The notes below the pieces were generated by a model. It was given only the letters and a program-made list of their open reading frames with translations. It had not been told where the DNA came from and did no database searches. Both the position numbers and the translations under genes were made by a program. A stretch of DNA of 10,257 nt from Cyclobacteriaceae bacterium (GTDB taxonomy: Bacteria; Bacteroidota; Bacteroidia; Cytophagales; Cyclobacteriaceae), in assembly GCA_029861825.1 (NCBI GenBank), contig JAOTYN010000117.1:1-10257 (forward strand). Reading direction: 5' to 3'. Below, piece by piece: positions 1 to 7,837 of this stretch (positions are counted from its first letter, which is position 1; the number at the start of each line of letters is the position of its first letter).

Positions 1-673
1 TACTAAGCTCCAACCCGACTTCCTCAGGTTGATTGGTGGTGATAACATTGATAACTCCGGGAGGAAAACCCGCCTCTTCTGCTAGTACCGCCAGGGCCAG
101 AGCCGACAAGGGTGTATCCTCGGCAGGCTTGATTACCACCGTACAGCCAGCCGCTAATGCCGGAGCTACTTTACGGGTGATCATAGCATTAGGAAAGTTC
201 CATGGCGTTATAGCCGCCACTACTCCTATGGGTTGTTTAATGGTTACTACTCTCTTATCGCGACTGTGTGTGGGTATTACATCACCGTAAGCCCGTTTGG
301 CTTCTTCTGCAAACCACTCCACAAACCCCGCCCCAAAAATAATCTCCCCTTTGGCCTCGATTAGTGGTTTGCCTTGCTCCAAGGTGAGTAAAACCGCCAG
401 AGCCTCTTTGTGCTGAAGCTGCAAATCGAACCACTTTCTTAATATTCGGGATCGTTGGCTAGCGGTGGTCAGGCTCCACTGCTTAAAGGCTTTTGCTGCT
501 TCTTGAATAGCTGAACGGGTGTCCGTCACCCCCATGTTCGGTACACATTCAATAATTTCTCCGTCAAATGGATTCCTAACCTCAAATACCTTTTCATCAC
601 CAGCGGATATCCAGCGGCCTCCGATAAAAGCTTGATTTTTAAGCAAGTGTTGGTAATCGACTGATTTGTTCAT
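1..673 (-). CDS. gabD: NAD-type succinate-semialdehyde dehydrogenase (GabD family), 3' end beyond window
   Basis: Aldehyde dehydrogenase superfamily enzyme, predicted to oxidise succinate semialdehyde to succinate in the cytoplasm (end of the GABA route). I translated 224 N-terminal residues from the ATG at 673; the reading frame is open to the left edge, so about half of a usual ~480-residue enzyme is present and the catalytic Cys and general-base Glu are outside the window. Visible hallmarks are LEQGKPLIEAKGEI (98-111), FVEWFAEEAKR (117-127), KQPIGVVAAITPWNFP (146-161) with catalytic Asn159, and IKPAEDTP (181-188) with the cofactor Lys182. This closely follows the E. coli GabD pattern. Glu185, where E. 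coli GabD has Ser, is the residue that favours NAD+ over NADP+ in this superfamily. The gene starts 17 bp after the patatin-like gene stops and has no obvious Shine-Dalgarno site, so the two are probably cotranscribed. Other semialdehyde dehydrogenases (glutarate, 2-oxoglutarate) remain possible. Confidence 0.9.
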   Translation of the reverse strand, partial: MNKSVDYQHLLKNQAFIGGRWISAGDEKVFEVRNPFDGEIIECVPNMGVTDTRSAIQEAAKAFKQWSLTTASQRSRILRKWFDLQLQHKEALAVLLTLEQGKPLIEAKGEIIFGAGFVEWFAEEAKRAYGDVIPTHSRDKRVVTIKQPIGVVAAITPWNFPNAMITRKVAPALAAGCTVVIKPAEDTPLSALALAVLAEEAGFPPGVINVITTNQPEEVGLELS

Positions 674-690
674 GATTAAATATACAAAAC

Positions 691-3195
691 CTAACGCTTT
701 GGAGGAATTAGGGATTGCACTCTCCTGAGTTGCACATCCAAATCGGGATGTCTCAGAATTCCTCTCATGTATCGGAATGTACTTTGACTAAGATGCCGTG
801 ACAGAACCGGTTCGTAAAAATCCCAAGAGCTAAGTTCCGTACCCTCCAGCAGGGCCTGTTCCAACGCCAGGTTCTTGCTCTTAAGAAAAGCCGTAAGATC
901 GGGCTTAACGGAAGGATCGACTACTCCGTCAATATAGGACGACACCTCTTTGATGGTTACTTTATGGGGAAGTACCAGTCGTACGTAGTGAATACTGTCT
1001 CGATGCAGGCTAGTATTTTTCAAGAACACATTCAAATAACCGGGGAACTTGTCCAGGTTCAAACCGGTTTCCAGGTTCACCAAAATATTGTCGTTTTCTT
1101 TTTCGTTTTTGGGAATGAGATCGAGCTGTGGGTTTTGCTCCAGATACTGTTGGATCAAACTTTCAATATACAGGGTCTTGGCGTTAACGATTTCCAGAAA
1201 GACCACATGTTTACCCTTCAAAGTGTCCTGGTCTGTTAAATAGTTATGCAGATCCAGGCAACCTAAGAGTCCGCTGTTGTCAATAGCTCCGGCATCCATA
1301 AAGTGGCCATACCCTTTGATCTTGGCAGCGGGGCTGAACACCGGAAAGCGATTGGTGGTAGACACTGCTTGATAAAAGCTCAGCGTTTGATTGTTTTGGA
1401 GGTCCGCCAAATTGTCGGCAAACTGAAAGATCGAATGGAAATTTTCAGATTCCACCGACCAAAGGATGCCCCGTTTTCCAGTGGTAGCTGCGGTGTTCAT
1501 GATCAGCGAGGGGCAAAATCCGTTAACCTGATAAACCTGATTCCAATAATCCCTAAAAGTTGTAGTGGAAAGGGTGTTGGAAAGTTGTGGTTCGATTTTA
1601 TTCTGATACTTGAGCATGGAGTAGTACGGGCGATCCTGGATCTTCTGTATCCAGTTCAACAAAAGTGATTTTCGATAGGTATCCAACCCGAAAGTCAGTA
1701 CCAGGTCCGATGATGCGTAGTCATCTAATGCCAATCTCCTGATCTTTTGGTAAATGAGAGAGGTGTCTTTTTCATAGAAACCATATAGACCGGTATAAAG
1801 TGCCAAGCCCAAAGAACCTCCGGAAGCCCCGGAAAGCGCTACTGTTTGGTCCAGCAAACGACCTTTTGTTCTGGATTGTAATTCATTTAGTACTAAAAGG
1901 GTCCACACATTAGCTTTCAAACCGCCACCATGGGAAGCGATATAAAAGATAGTATCGGATTTCGAGCCCACGCTGTTCACAAATTGCTCCTCATTAATGC
2001 CTTGGTGATGATTTTCTTCAAATTCAAGCTGATGAACGGTCTTTTCGAATGGCACTAATGAGGCTATAGCAATAACAATTACCAGAGCTATCGCGGCCAC
2101 CACCCATTTGCGGAAAATTTTGAGATACTCATGTTTTTTGCGAGCGGCAAAAAAATATTTCACTCCATTGGCTAAGATGAAGTAATAGCAAAGAAAATAT
2201 ATGAACAGAATGGGTATACCATTGAGCAATGGGCCACCTTCAATGCTGGCAATATTACTGTAAACCACAGCTGCTGTGGAAAAGATAAAAGAGGCTATGA
2301 ACAGCAGTAAGTAATATTTATGCTCCTCAAAAAAGGACAACATCTTGTAAAAAGCGCTAACCTGTTGCAGTTCAATAAAGCTAGTGCGCAACAAGCGAAA
2401 CAGGGCATAATTCAGTAGCATGAATACGCTGGTAATGCACAGAATGAAATAACCCCACAGGTTAAAATGAATAGCAAAAGGCACGATAAAAAGCAAAAGC
2501 GTACCTACGATGCTGGTGAAAATAAATAGGTAGGCATAAGATTTAAGAATGCGCCGGCTGTCTTGCAAAAATTTGGTCCTATTCCCATCAGCATCAATTT
2601 GTTGTAGTTTCACTTTAGGAATAATAAAGATGGCACAAGCTCCCAAAATGGCCAGGGGAATGGCCCACCCCAATAACATATAAGGTAATCCACCATGAAT
2701 AAAATGCGGGCGAAATGTAAAAAAGATAAAATAAAGCCACAATCCGTGCACAAACACTCCCAGACTATAGCGTAGGGCGTAAGAGATCAGATCAATAGAG
2801 TAGCCTTCCCAGTACCTTACTTTGTAACAAAAAACCGTTATCCAGGGAACTCTCCACTTACCGATCCAGTAGTGTTGGGCGTCCCAGTCTACATAGTCGC
2901 CCGACTCATTAAGATTTAAGGCATAATAGACATATATGGGGTAATGGGAAATGGTGATAGCCAGGGCGCTAACCATAAGTAGTGAAATCAATAACGACCA
3001 GGGCTGAGACTCGATCATCACCACTAACATAGTATAGGCCTGTTTCATTTGAGTCAGCAGTAGCAGCATCAACAGAATAAACAGCAGGCTTAAGAACGAG
3101 GATCTAAGGAATTTAAAGATAGAATCGATAACAATCTTGAAGAGCGATAATACGGGCCCCAATTGCTTTCTCTGTTCGGCTGAGAGCGTTTTCAT
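691..3195 (-). CDS. Polytopic membrane protein with C-terminal patatin-like phospholipase domain
   Basis: An 834-residue protein with an N-terminal membrane half and a C-terminal patatin-like hydrolase half. Hydrophobic segments lie near residues 33-49, 66-90, 142-160, 168-192, 219-241, 246-267, 293-312, 325-347 and 363-381. The catalytic domain begins near 410: a glycine-rich oxyanion loop SHGGGLKANVW (421-431), the nucleophile elbow GASGGS with Ser458 (G-x-S-G-G), and the dyad aspartate Asp634 in MDAGAIDNSG (633-642). Patatin-like proteins use this Ser-Asp dyad to hydrolyse acyl esters of phospholipids or glycolipids, so a membrane lipid is the likely substrate. All catalytic elements are intact. 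The ATG at 3195 is the first Met and is followed by a soluble amphipathic stretch rather than a signal peptide. The gene lies directly upstream of gabD. The membrane half matches no family I recognise; the side of the membrane on which the hydrolase sits cannot be decided by eye. Confidence 0.85.
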   Translation of the reverse strand: MKTLSAEQRKQLGPVLSLFKIVIDSIFKFLRSSFLSLLFILLMLLLLTQMKQAYTMLVVMIESQPWSLLISLLMVSALAITISHYPIYVYYALNLNESGDYVDWDAQHYWIGKWRVPWITVFCYKVRYWEGYSIDLISYALRYSLGVFVHGLWLYFIFFTFRPHFIHGGLPYMLLGWAIPLAILGACAIFIIPKVKLQQIDADGNRTKFLQDSRRILKSYAYLFIFTSIVGTLLLFIVPFAIHFNLWGYFILCITSVFMLLNYALFRLLRTSFIELQQVSAFYKMLSFFEEHKYYLLLFIASFIFSTAAVVYSNIASIEGGPLLNGIPILFIYFLCYYFILANGVKYFFAARKKHEYLKIFRKWVVAAIALVIVIAIASLVPFEKTVHQLEFEENHHQGINEEQFVNSVGSKSDTIFYIASHGGGLKANVWTLLVLNELQSRTKGRLLDQTVALSGASGGSLGLALYTGLYGFYEKDTSLIYQKIRRLALDDYASSDLVLTFGLDTYRKSLLLNWIQKIQDRPYYSMLKYQNKIEPQLSNTLSTTTFRDYWNQVYQVNGFCPSLIMNTAATTGKRGILWSVESENFHSIFQFADNLADLQNNQTLSFYQAVSTTNRFPVFSPAAKIKGYGHFMDAGAIDNSGLLGCLDLHNYLTDQDTLKGKHVVFLEIVNAKTLYIESLIQQYLEQNPQLDLIPKNEKENDNILVNLETGLNLDKFPGYLNVFLKNTSLHRDSIHYVRLVLPHKVTIKEVSSYIDGVVDPSVKPDLTAFLKSKNLALEQALLEGTELSSWDFYEPVLSRHLSQSTFRYMRGILRHPDLDVQLRRVQSLIPPKR

Positions 3196-3300
3196 AATTT
3201 AGAGTAGTGTAGTTGTGAGGGACATGGCACAAGATGCAAGGCTGCGGCAATTCGAGATACGGATTCCTAGGTAAAGGACCCACAGAAGTTAGAGCTCACA

Positions 3301-3316
3301 TGGCAATGTGGCAATA
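3301..3316 (+). repeat. Short tandem repeat in the divergent intergenic gap
   Basis: Two adjacent 8-mers, TGGCAATG and TGGCAATA, lie inside the 276-bp gap (3196-3471) between the divergent patatin-like and 2-hydroxyacid dehydrogenase genes. I see no gene, RNA or clear terminator in this gap. The repeat may be chance; a regulator half-site pair is conceivable but unsupported. Confidence 0.3.
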
Positions 3317-3434
3317 ATGGTGTTGTTTCACAGCTGGCAAGGTTGGTGAGTACTTACAAGGAGCGTAGAAATCTGCAATTTGTCAACTAGATTAGGCTTT
3401 TTTAGATATTGGTTGATTAATGAGCAACTATCCC

Positions 3435-3466
3435 TTGACCTCAGTTTCAAAAATGTAGTACTTTAG
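3435..3466 (+). promoter_or_regulatory. Candidate Bacteroidota-type promoter for the 2-hydroxyacid dehydrogenase
   Basis: TTG at 3435-3437 and TACTTTAG at 3459-3466 resemble the Bacteroidota -33 (TTTG) and -7 (TAnnTTTG, one mismatch) boxes, with a 21-bp spacer. It ends only 5 bp before the ATG at 3472, so transcription from it would give an almost leaderless mRNA. An alternative upstream pair is TTTG at 3379-3382 with TAGATATTG at 3403-3411, which would leave a leader of about 50 nt. Both are weak matches found by eye. Confidence 0.25.
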
Positions 3467-3471
3467 TTCCC

Positions 3472-4431
3472 ATGAAGGTACTGGTAACTTTAAATATTCC
3501 TTCGGTGGGTATAAGCCTAATGGAAGCAGCAGGACTGGAAGTGGAAGTATGGAAAGAGGTGCAACCCTTAACACCCGGTCAACTTTCGCAAAAAGCAAAA
3601 TCTTGCAAAGGACTTTTGTGCACTGCCATGGATCGCATCGATGCTGCCTTTATACAAGAAAACCTACACCTGGAAATCATCTCGCAGTACGGCGCCGGGT
3701 ACGATAATATAGATGTTGGAGCTGCAACCGATGCTGGCATGGTGGTGGGAAATGCTCCGGAAGCAATGAGCAATGCTACCGCCGATATTGCCTTTATGTT
3801 AATGTTGGCGGCATCGCGAAAATTATGCTATTTGCACAAATCCATAATCAACGGTCAATGGGGTTATTTTCAACCTCAAGCCCATTTAGGTCAGGAATTA
3901 AAAGGTAAAACTTTGGGAATCTACGGATTGGGACGTATCGGATTGGAGATGGCCAAAAGGTGTGTTGGAGCCTATGATATGTCCATTATTTATTGCAATC
4001 GAGGTCATAACACAGCAGCTGAAACCCTACTAGGCGCGCAGAAAGTTGATTTCCATACGCTGCTTTCCTCCAGTGATGTGCTTTCCGTGCATTGCGCCTT
4101 AACGGAAGAAACCAAGGGGATCTTTGGAAAACAGGCTTTTGAGCAAATGAAACCCAGCGCCATTTTCGTGAATACCGCCAGGGGTCCAATACATCAGGAA
4201 GATCATCTTATTGCGGCGCTGAAATCCGGAGAGATCTGGGGTGCCGGTCTGGATGTAAGTGACCCAGAACCCATGAAGACGGACAACCCTCTGTTAAGCA
4301 TGGAAAATGTAGTAGTAACCCCGCACATTGGATCCGCCACTGGTGAAGCCCGTGATCAAATGGCCTTATTGTCAGCTCAAAACATCGTTCAATATTTCAT
4401 GGGCAAATCCGTTACCCACCGGGTCAATTGA
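3472..4431 (+). CDS. D-isomer-specific 2-hydroxyacid dehydrogenase, glyoxylate/hydroxypyruvate reductase type
   Basis: A complete 319-residue cytoplasmic oxidoreductase, of normal length for the family, that interconverts 2-oxo acids and D-2-hydroxy acids. The dinucleotide-binding motif is GLGRIG (152-157) after LKGKTLGIY. The catalytic set is Arg237 in VNTARGP, Glu266 in DVSDPEP and His285 in TPHIGSAT. The substrate-loop signature SQYGAGYDNID (71-81) is also present. At the end of the second strand of the Rossmann fold the sequence is YCNRGHN (174-180); Arg177 sits where NADP(H)-preferring glyoxylate/hydroxypyruvate reductases carry an Arg, instead of the acidic residue of NAD enzymes, so I infer NADPH use and a reductive role. 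There is no ACT domain, which argues against classical SerA phosphoglycerate dehydrogenase. The ATG at 3472 is the natural start: strand 1 (KVLVTLNIP) follows at once. It stands alone between two non-coding gaps, so it is probably monocistronic. The exact substrate is unknown. Confidence 0.9.
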   Translation: MKVLVTLNIPSVGISLMEAAGLEVEVWKEVQPLTPGQLSQKAKSCKGLLCTAMDRIDAAFIQENLHLEIISQYGAGYDNIDVGAATDAGMVVGNAPEAMSNATADIAFMLMLAASRKLCYLHKSIINGQWGYFQPQAHLGQELKGKTLGIYGLGRIGLEMAKRCVGAYDMSIIYCNRGHNTAAETLLGAQKVDFHTLLSSSDVLSVHCALTEETKGIFGKQAFEQMKPSAIFVNTARGPIHQEDHLIAALKSGEIWGAGLDVSDPEPMKTDNPLLSMENVVVTPHIGSATGEARDQMALLSAQNIVQYFMGKSVTHRVN

Positions 4432-4705
4432 AGGGTGCTGCAGGTGACATTACCTTTGTTAATCCTCCTGACCAATTGATTAATGTTTATCAGCGCCTTG
4501 ATTTATCATTGGTTGCCCTGCTAAATTATAATCCTTATATTAAATAAACTAGCTATGGCAATAACACCAACCCCTTTTTGAAAAGATCCTACCCTTTCTC
4601 CAATGAACTTGTATGATTGATCAGGAGCACTGTGGATGGTGAGCCTGCTTCCGAATGAAAAGAAATCCTTGACTAAACTTAACCATGTCCTCACCAATCT
4701 AATCT

Positions 4706-6346
4706 ATGGAACTCAACTCCGATCTTCATTGTCATCCCAGTCTTAAAGGATTTAGCTCCGATTCCCAAAACTGCGATATGTGGACCCATTACCCACCCAG
4801 TGATGCTATCAGTGACTTAAACAAACAAATCCGCAAGGCCATACAGGCTATAGCCAGAGGTAGCCAGACTAACTTGAAAGCCTGTGTCGATGGTAAATCG
4901 CGCTTATTGTTCGTTTCCATATATCCTTTTGAAAGGCCTTTCATGCAGGTATGTCCTCAAAAGCCATTTAGGTTTCTCTTTAAGTTTTTACTGCCCAAAC
5001 GAAAACATTCCACTTTAGGTGAAGCCGTATTGGGAATACCCAAAACGGAGATTCAAAGACGTATTGATGAGGCGGCTTCGGACAAAGGGGTAGACTATTT
5101 CTCCGAATATCTTGAGGAGTTGGCCTACCTTACAGATCCCAAGAATCACCAAACCGACGACCCCCAATATAAGGACTATCGATTCCACCTGGCGCGCAAT
5201 TACCAGGAGTACCACGAGCTTATCCAGGATCCTAAAAACCTGGTGGGTATATTTAGTGTGGAAGGAGCACACACCTTCGGCAACTATGCCTTTGCCAATC
5301 CTTTTGATAAACCCTTCGAACAACTGGATCCACAGCATCAGCAAATCATTGAATCGTCTTTCTTAGAAAACATCGGTACAGTTAAAAGCAATACCGGCGA
5401 AAGGCCCGTGCCATTTTTTATCACCTTCAGTCACCATTTTAACAATCTGCTGGCCGGCCATGCTACCAGCTTATCAGACCGTTCACCATGGATCAGGTTT
5501 ATCAAGACATTCTATACTCCCGGAATACGACATTTATTCGATCAACGTCCAAGTCTGGAACTGGGTATTTCGTCTTTGGGTCGAAAGGTATTAAACGCTT
5601 TGTTGTCCAAGGAGAACGGGCAAAGAATTCTGATTGACACCAAGCACATGTCTCCTCTATCCAGGCAGGAATTTTATCAGATGCTGAGCCAAGAGTATGC
5701 CTATGACCCTATTCCTATTATTCACAGTCACGGAGCGGTCAGCGGATGGTCGACTCTGGAGGAGGTTAAAAGCAAACCCAGTGGTATGGAATTGGATCGC
5801 CATAGTTTTTTCAGCCGCTGGGGTATAAACTTGACAAACGAGGATATCGAGATCACTTTTAAAAGTGATGGATTGATCGGACTTTGCCTTCATGAGGGAA
5901 GAATGCCAGGCTATCGTTTCAAGCATCAAAAAAAGAAATTGGGAGACGATAAGGAAGCCATTAAGGATCTGTATCTAAAACTATTTTGGTCCAATATTTT
6001 TCACGTAGCAAAGATCCAATTGCAGACTACCAGTAATATCCCCAACCACAGCAACTGGAGTGGCATTACTATCGGCAGCGACTACGACGGCATTGTCGAT
6101 CCCTTTGATCCCTTCGATACCATCGCGGACTATCCACTTTTGCGTCAATCTATGGCCGAGTATGTGCAGACAGGAAAGGATATTTTGCATATTGAGGACG
6201 AAGCGGTCATGACACCATCGGAAATAGAAGCGATCATGAACCAAAAGAGCCTGGAAGAGATCCTGGAAATGCTGTTTTATGGCAATGCTCATAACTTCTT
6301 ATTCAGTCATTTCAAAGAAGGGGATCTAAAATCAGCAATTACTTAA
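4706..6346 (+). CDS. Long cytoplasmic metallohydrolase related to membrane dipeptidase (M19)
   Basis: A 546-residue amidohydrolase-fold protein with the M19 (renal/membrane dipeptidase) motif order. At the N-terminus is SDLHCHPSLKGF (5-16) with His8 and His10. VEGAHTF follows, with Glu186 in the place of the metal-bridging Glu. Then come FITFSHHFNN (238-247), IDTKHMS with His314, PIIHSHGAVSG with His340 and His342, and IGSDYDGI (456-463), like the M19 IGSDFDG loop. These would hold a binuclear zinc site and hydrolyse a dipeptide or related amide. It is longer than usual M19 enzymes (roughly 330-450 residues); the extra length lies at 75-175 and 255-300. The first motif is His-x-His instead of the M19 His-x-Asp. 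There is no signal peptide or lipobox, so it should act in the cytoplasm, unlike animal membrane dipeptidases. The ATG at 4706 puts the metal motif six residues from the start. The gene converges on the lipoprotein gene. The substrate cannot be assigned. Confidence 0.75.
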   Translation: MELNSDLHCHPSLKGFSSDSQNCDMWTHYPPSDAISDLNKQIRKAIQAIARGSQTNLKACVDGKSRLLFVSIYPFERPFMQVCPQKPFRFLFKFLLPKRKHSTLGEAVLGIPKTEIQRRIDEAASDKGVDYFSEYLEELAYLTDPKNHQTDDPQYKDYRFHLARNYQEYHELIQDPKNLVGIFSVEGAHTFGNYAFANPFDKPFEQLDPQHQQIIESSFLENIGTVKSNTGERPVPFFITFSHHFNNLLAGHATSLSDRSPWIRFIKTFYTPGIRHLFDQRPSLELGISSLGRKVLNALLSKENGQRILIDTKHMSPLSRQEFYQMLSQEYAYDPIPIIHSHGAVSGWSTLEEVKSKPSGMELDRHSFFSRWGINLTNEDIEITFKSDGLIGLCLHEGRMPGYRFKHQKKKLGDDKEAIKDLYLKLFWSNIFHVAKIQLQTTSNIPNHSNWSGITIGSDYDGIVDPFDPFDTIADYPLLRQSMAEYVQTGKDILHIEDEAVMTPSEIEAIMNQKSLEEILEMLFYGNAHNFLFSHFKEGDLKSAIT

Positions 6347-6358
6347 GTTATGTAATTG
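6336..6358. terminator. AT-rich inverted repeat between convergent genes, possible bidirectional terminator
   Basis: CAATTAC (6336-6342) and GTAATTG (6352-6358) are perfect 7-bp inverted copies around a 9-bp loop, with one further G-T pair possible outside. The repeat covers the stop codon of the M19-like gene and sits in the short interval before the convergent lipoprotein gene's stop at 6382. There is no GC-rich stem or clear U-tract, so it would be a weak terminator. Confidence 0.3.
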
Positions 6359-6381
6359 TATACCAGTAATTTATGGATTCA

Positions 6382-6870
6382 CTACTCCGGTATTGGTTGA
6401 AGATCGCTAATTTCGCTTTTACTGTATATCAATTGAAAATTTTTCTGACGGGCCTTGAAAAATCCTCGTTGACGGGAGGATGTAATGATAAGACTGTCTC
6501 CCTGAAAATGTCCTTGATAATGCACAAATTTATCGTAACGCCCTCGCCATATCTCCATGCGCAGAGACTGATCGGTAAGCTCGAATCGACCTAAAGATCC
6601 TTTGGAGAAATCATTGTAGCGAAAAGCCAAGGAATCTTCAGGGATCCCTGTACTGTGAAACACCCGGCCATTAGCGGAAAACCTAAAGAAATCATAGAGT
6701 ATTACGGAATCCACTCCTACTAGTTGCTGACCTAGCCAAACCCAGTTTTCCTGGGAAAGTTGTTCATAGGAGTGCTTGGGGATCCTATAACGACCCTCCA
6801 AATTTCGGGGTATTTCTTGGGAGCATCCCATCAGCAGCAATAAGCACCATATGATAAGTCTTGGTCTCAT
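6382..6870 (-). CDS. Small lipoprotein of unknown function
   Basis: A 162-residue protein with a lipoprotein signal peptide: charged MRPR, the hydrophobic stretch LIIWCLLLLM, then the lipobox LLMGC with lipidated Cys16 followed by Ser17. It should be anchored by lipid in the inner or outer membrane. The mature part alternates charged and aromatic residues in short strand-like segments (LEGRYRI, YDFFRFSANGRV, GRFELTD, LRMEIW, GHFQGDSLIIT), which suggests a small beta-barrel or beta-sandwich, lipocalin-like at most; no family is recognised. Its ATG lies one base beyond the stop of the preceding secreted protein (TAATATG), so translation is probably coupled and the two proteins are likely made in step. 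An immunity or partner role for the neighbour is a reasonable inference, not shown by the sequence. The ATG at 6870 is chosen because it starts the signal peptide exactly. Confidence 0.75.
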   Translation of the reverse strand: MRPRLIIWCLLLLMGCSQEIPRNLEGRYRIPKHSYEQLSQENWVWLGQQLVGVDSVILYDFFRFSANGRVFHSTGIPEDSLAFRYNDFSKGSLGRFELTDQSLRMEIWRGRYDKFVHYQGHFQGDSLIITSSRQRGFFKARQKNFQLIYSKSEISDLQPIPE

Positions 6871-6871
6871 A

Positions 6872-7777
6872 TTAATCTTGATGATGTTGTATACCCACTC
6901 CTACATTCCATTGATTAGCGGCCGTTGACTCATAATAGGGAGTGCCGTACCACTTGTGGATGATATTTTGGAAGGTCATATCACGCCGACCGGTACGGGC
7001 AATTTCAAAATTGAAATTATGTTCATAACTGTTCAACTGCAGGAATAATTTCCCAATGTTCAGCTGCTGATCTCCCGGTGCCTGATCGTAGTCCTCATAA
7101 GGGTAGCCTCGAGGAGGATTTTGAGGATGTGAGCTTCTCAAAGGGTTGCGCTCTCCGGTGAATACGTCTGTTCCAAAGGCAAAGTAATAACTATCCGTGA
7201 GATATACAGAAATACTGCCACCGCCGGTCCAAAAGCGATCATCCGCATCGCCCAAAAAGATATCTACGTCGTTGTAAAGTTGCAAGTACACATTATACAG
7301 TTTGAACCCATAGGTTCCTACCCGTTGATGACGCCCCCTAAAGTTAAAAACGAAATTCTGAGCATGGGTGATGGACTTTTTATAGCCTTGTAGTACCACT
7401 GCCGGATAAGCGTGATTGAAGGTTAATAATGGCAGGGTATCATGACGACCGTCACCCAGGGTTGCCGATCCGGACAATATGATGTCCGTGTTAAATTGAT
7501 TCTTACCCCGGAATTGACGGTTTTGAGAAGACAGTACCGCACCTATTCCCCCTTGATAGAGGTTGACCGCCGCGGTACCACCCCACTGAAAATTGCCTAA
7601 TCTCTGGGTTACCCCGGCGGCCAGATTCGCAGAAAATCCCACAGCGCCCATAAAACCAATATATATCCTGGCCTCCGCTTTCATGGTGAATTGAAAGTCA
7701 CCACTAGCGGGAATCACTTGAGCCGTCAATACCTGATTAAAAAAGATGAACAGTAATGCACAATTGACAAACCGCAT
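6872..7777 (-). CDS. Secreted beta-rich protein resembling polymorphic toxin type 23 domain
   Basis: A 301-residue protein starting at the ATG at 7777; a GTG 21 bp upstream (7798) is in frame, but the ATG begins a clean signal peptide, MRFVNCALLFIFFNQVLTAQ, with likely cleavage after LTA. The mature protein has no further membrane segment and is rich in Gly, Asn, Tyr and Phe in alternating strands, as in a beta-sheet or barrel protein. From memory of the family, three segments look like the polymorphic toxin type 23 (Ntox23) domain common in Bacteroidota: GDADDRFWTGGG (176-187), FGTDVFTGER (201-210), and the C-terminal RTGRRDMTFQNIIH (261-274) followed by GTPYY. No activity is established by the sequence. 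It follows the enolase-superfamily gene (60 bp gap) and is directly followed by a lipoprotein gene. The alternative is an ordinary outer-membrane beta-barrel protein. Confidence 0.65.
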   Translation of the reverse strand: MRFVNCALLFIFFNQVLTAQVIPASGDFQFTMKAEARIYIGFMGAVGFSANLAAGVTQRLGNFQWGGTAAVNLYQGGIGAVLSSQNRQFRGKNQFNTDIILSGSATLGDGRHDTLPLLTFNHAYPAVVLQGYKKSITHAQNFVFNFRGRHQRVGTYGFKLYNVYLQLYNDVDIFLGDADDRFWTGGGSISVYLTDSYYFAFGTDVFTGERNPLRSSHPQNPPRGYPYEDYDQAPGDQQLNIGKLFLQLNSYEHNFNFEIARTGRRDMTFQNIIHKWYGTPYYESTAANQWNVGVGIQHHQD

Positions 7778-7837
7778 GTCTTTTATATATAATACCACTC
7801 CTGGTAACCTTAGCGGATACCCAGTAACAGATCATTT

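Noticed and set aside
33..290. Plus-strand open frame of 85 codons
   Set aside because: It is antisense to the GabD-family gene, whose conserved motifs are continuous on the minus strand.
964..1668. Plus-strand open frames opposite the patatin-like gene
   Set aside because: Antisense to an intact catalytic domain and without recognisable protein features.
4432..4705. Search for a small gene, RNA or strong terminator in the gap between the two plus-strand genes
   Set aside because: Only short stems such as AGGT/ACCT (near 4442-4455) were found, without a GC-rich hairpin and U-tract, and no convincing reading frame.
5015..6292. Minus-strand and alternative-frame open frames within the M19-like gene
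   Set aside because: The plus-strand frame carries all the metal motifs; the others show no domain.
6373..6594. Plus-strand open frame after the M19-like gene
   Set aside because: It lies opposite the lipoprotein gene, which has a clear lipobox and a coupled start.
7778..7798. Upstream GTG start for the toxin-23-like protein
   Set aside because: It would place seven extra residues, including charged ones, before a well-formed signal peptide; the ATG at 7777 fits better.
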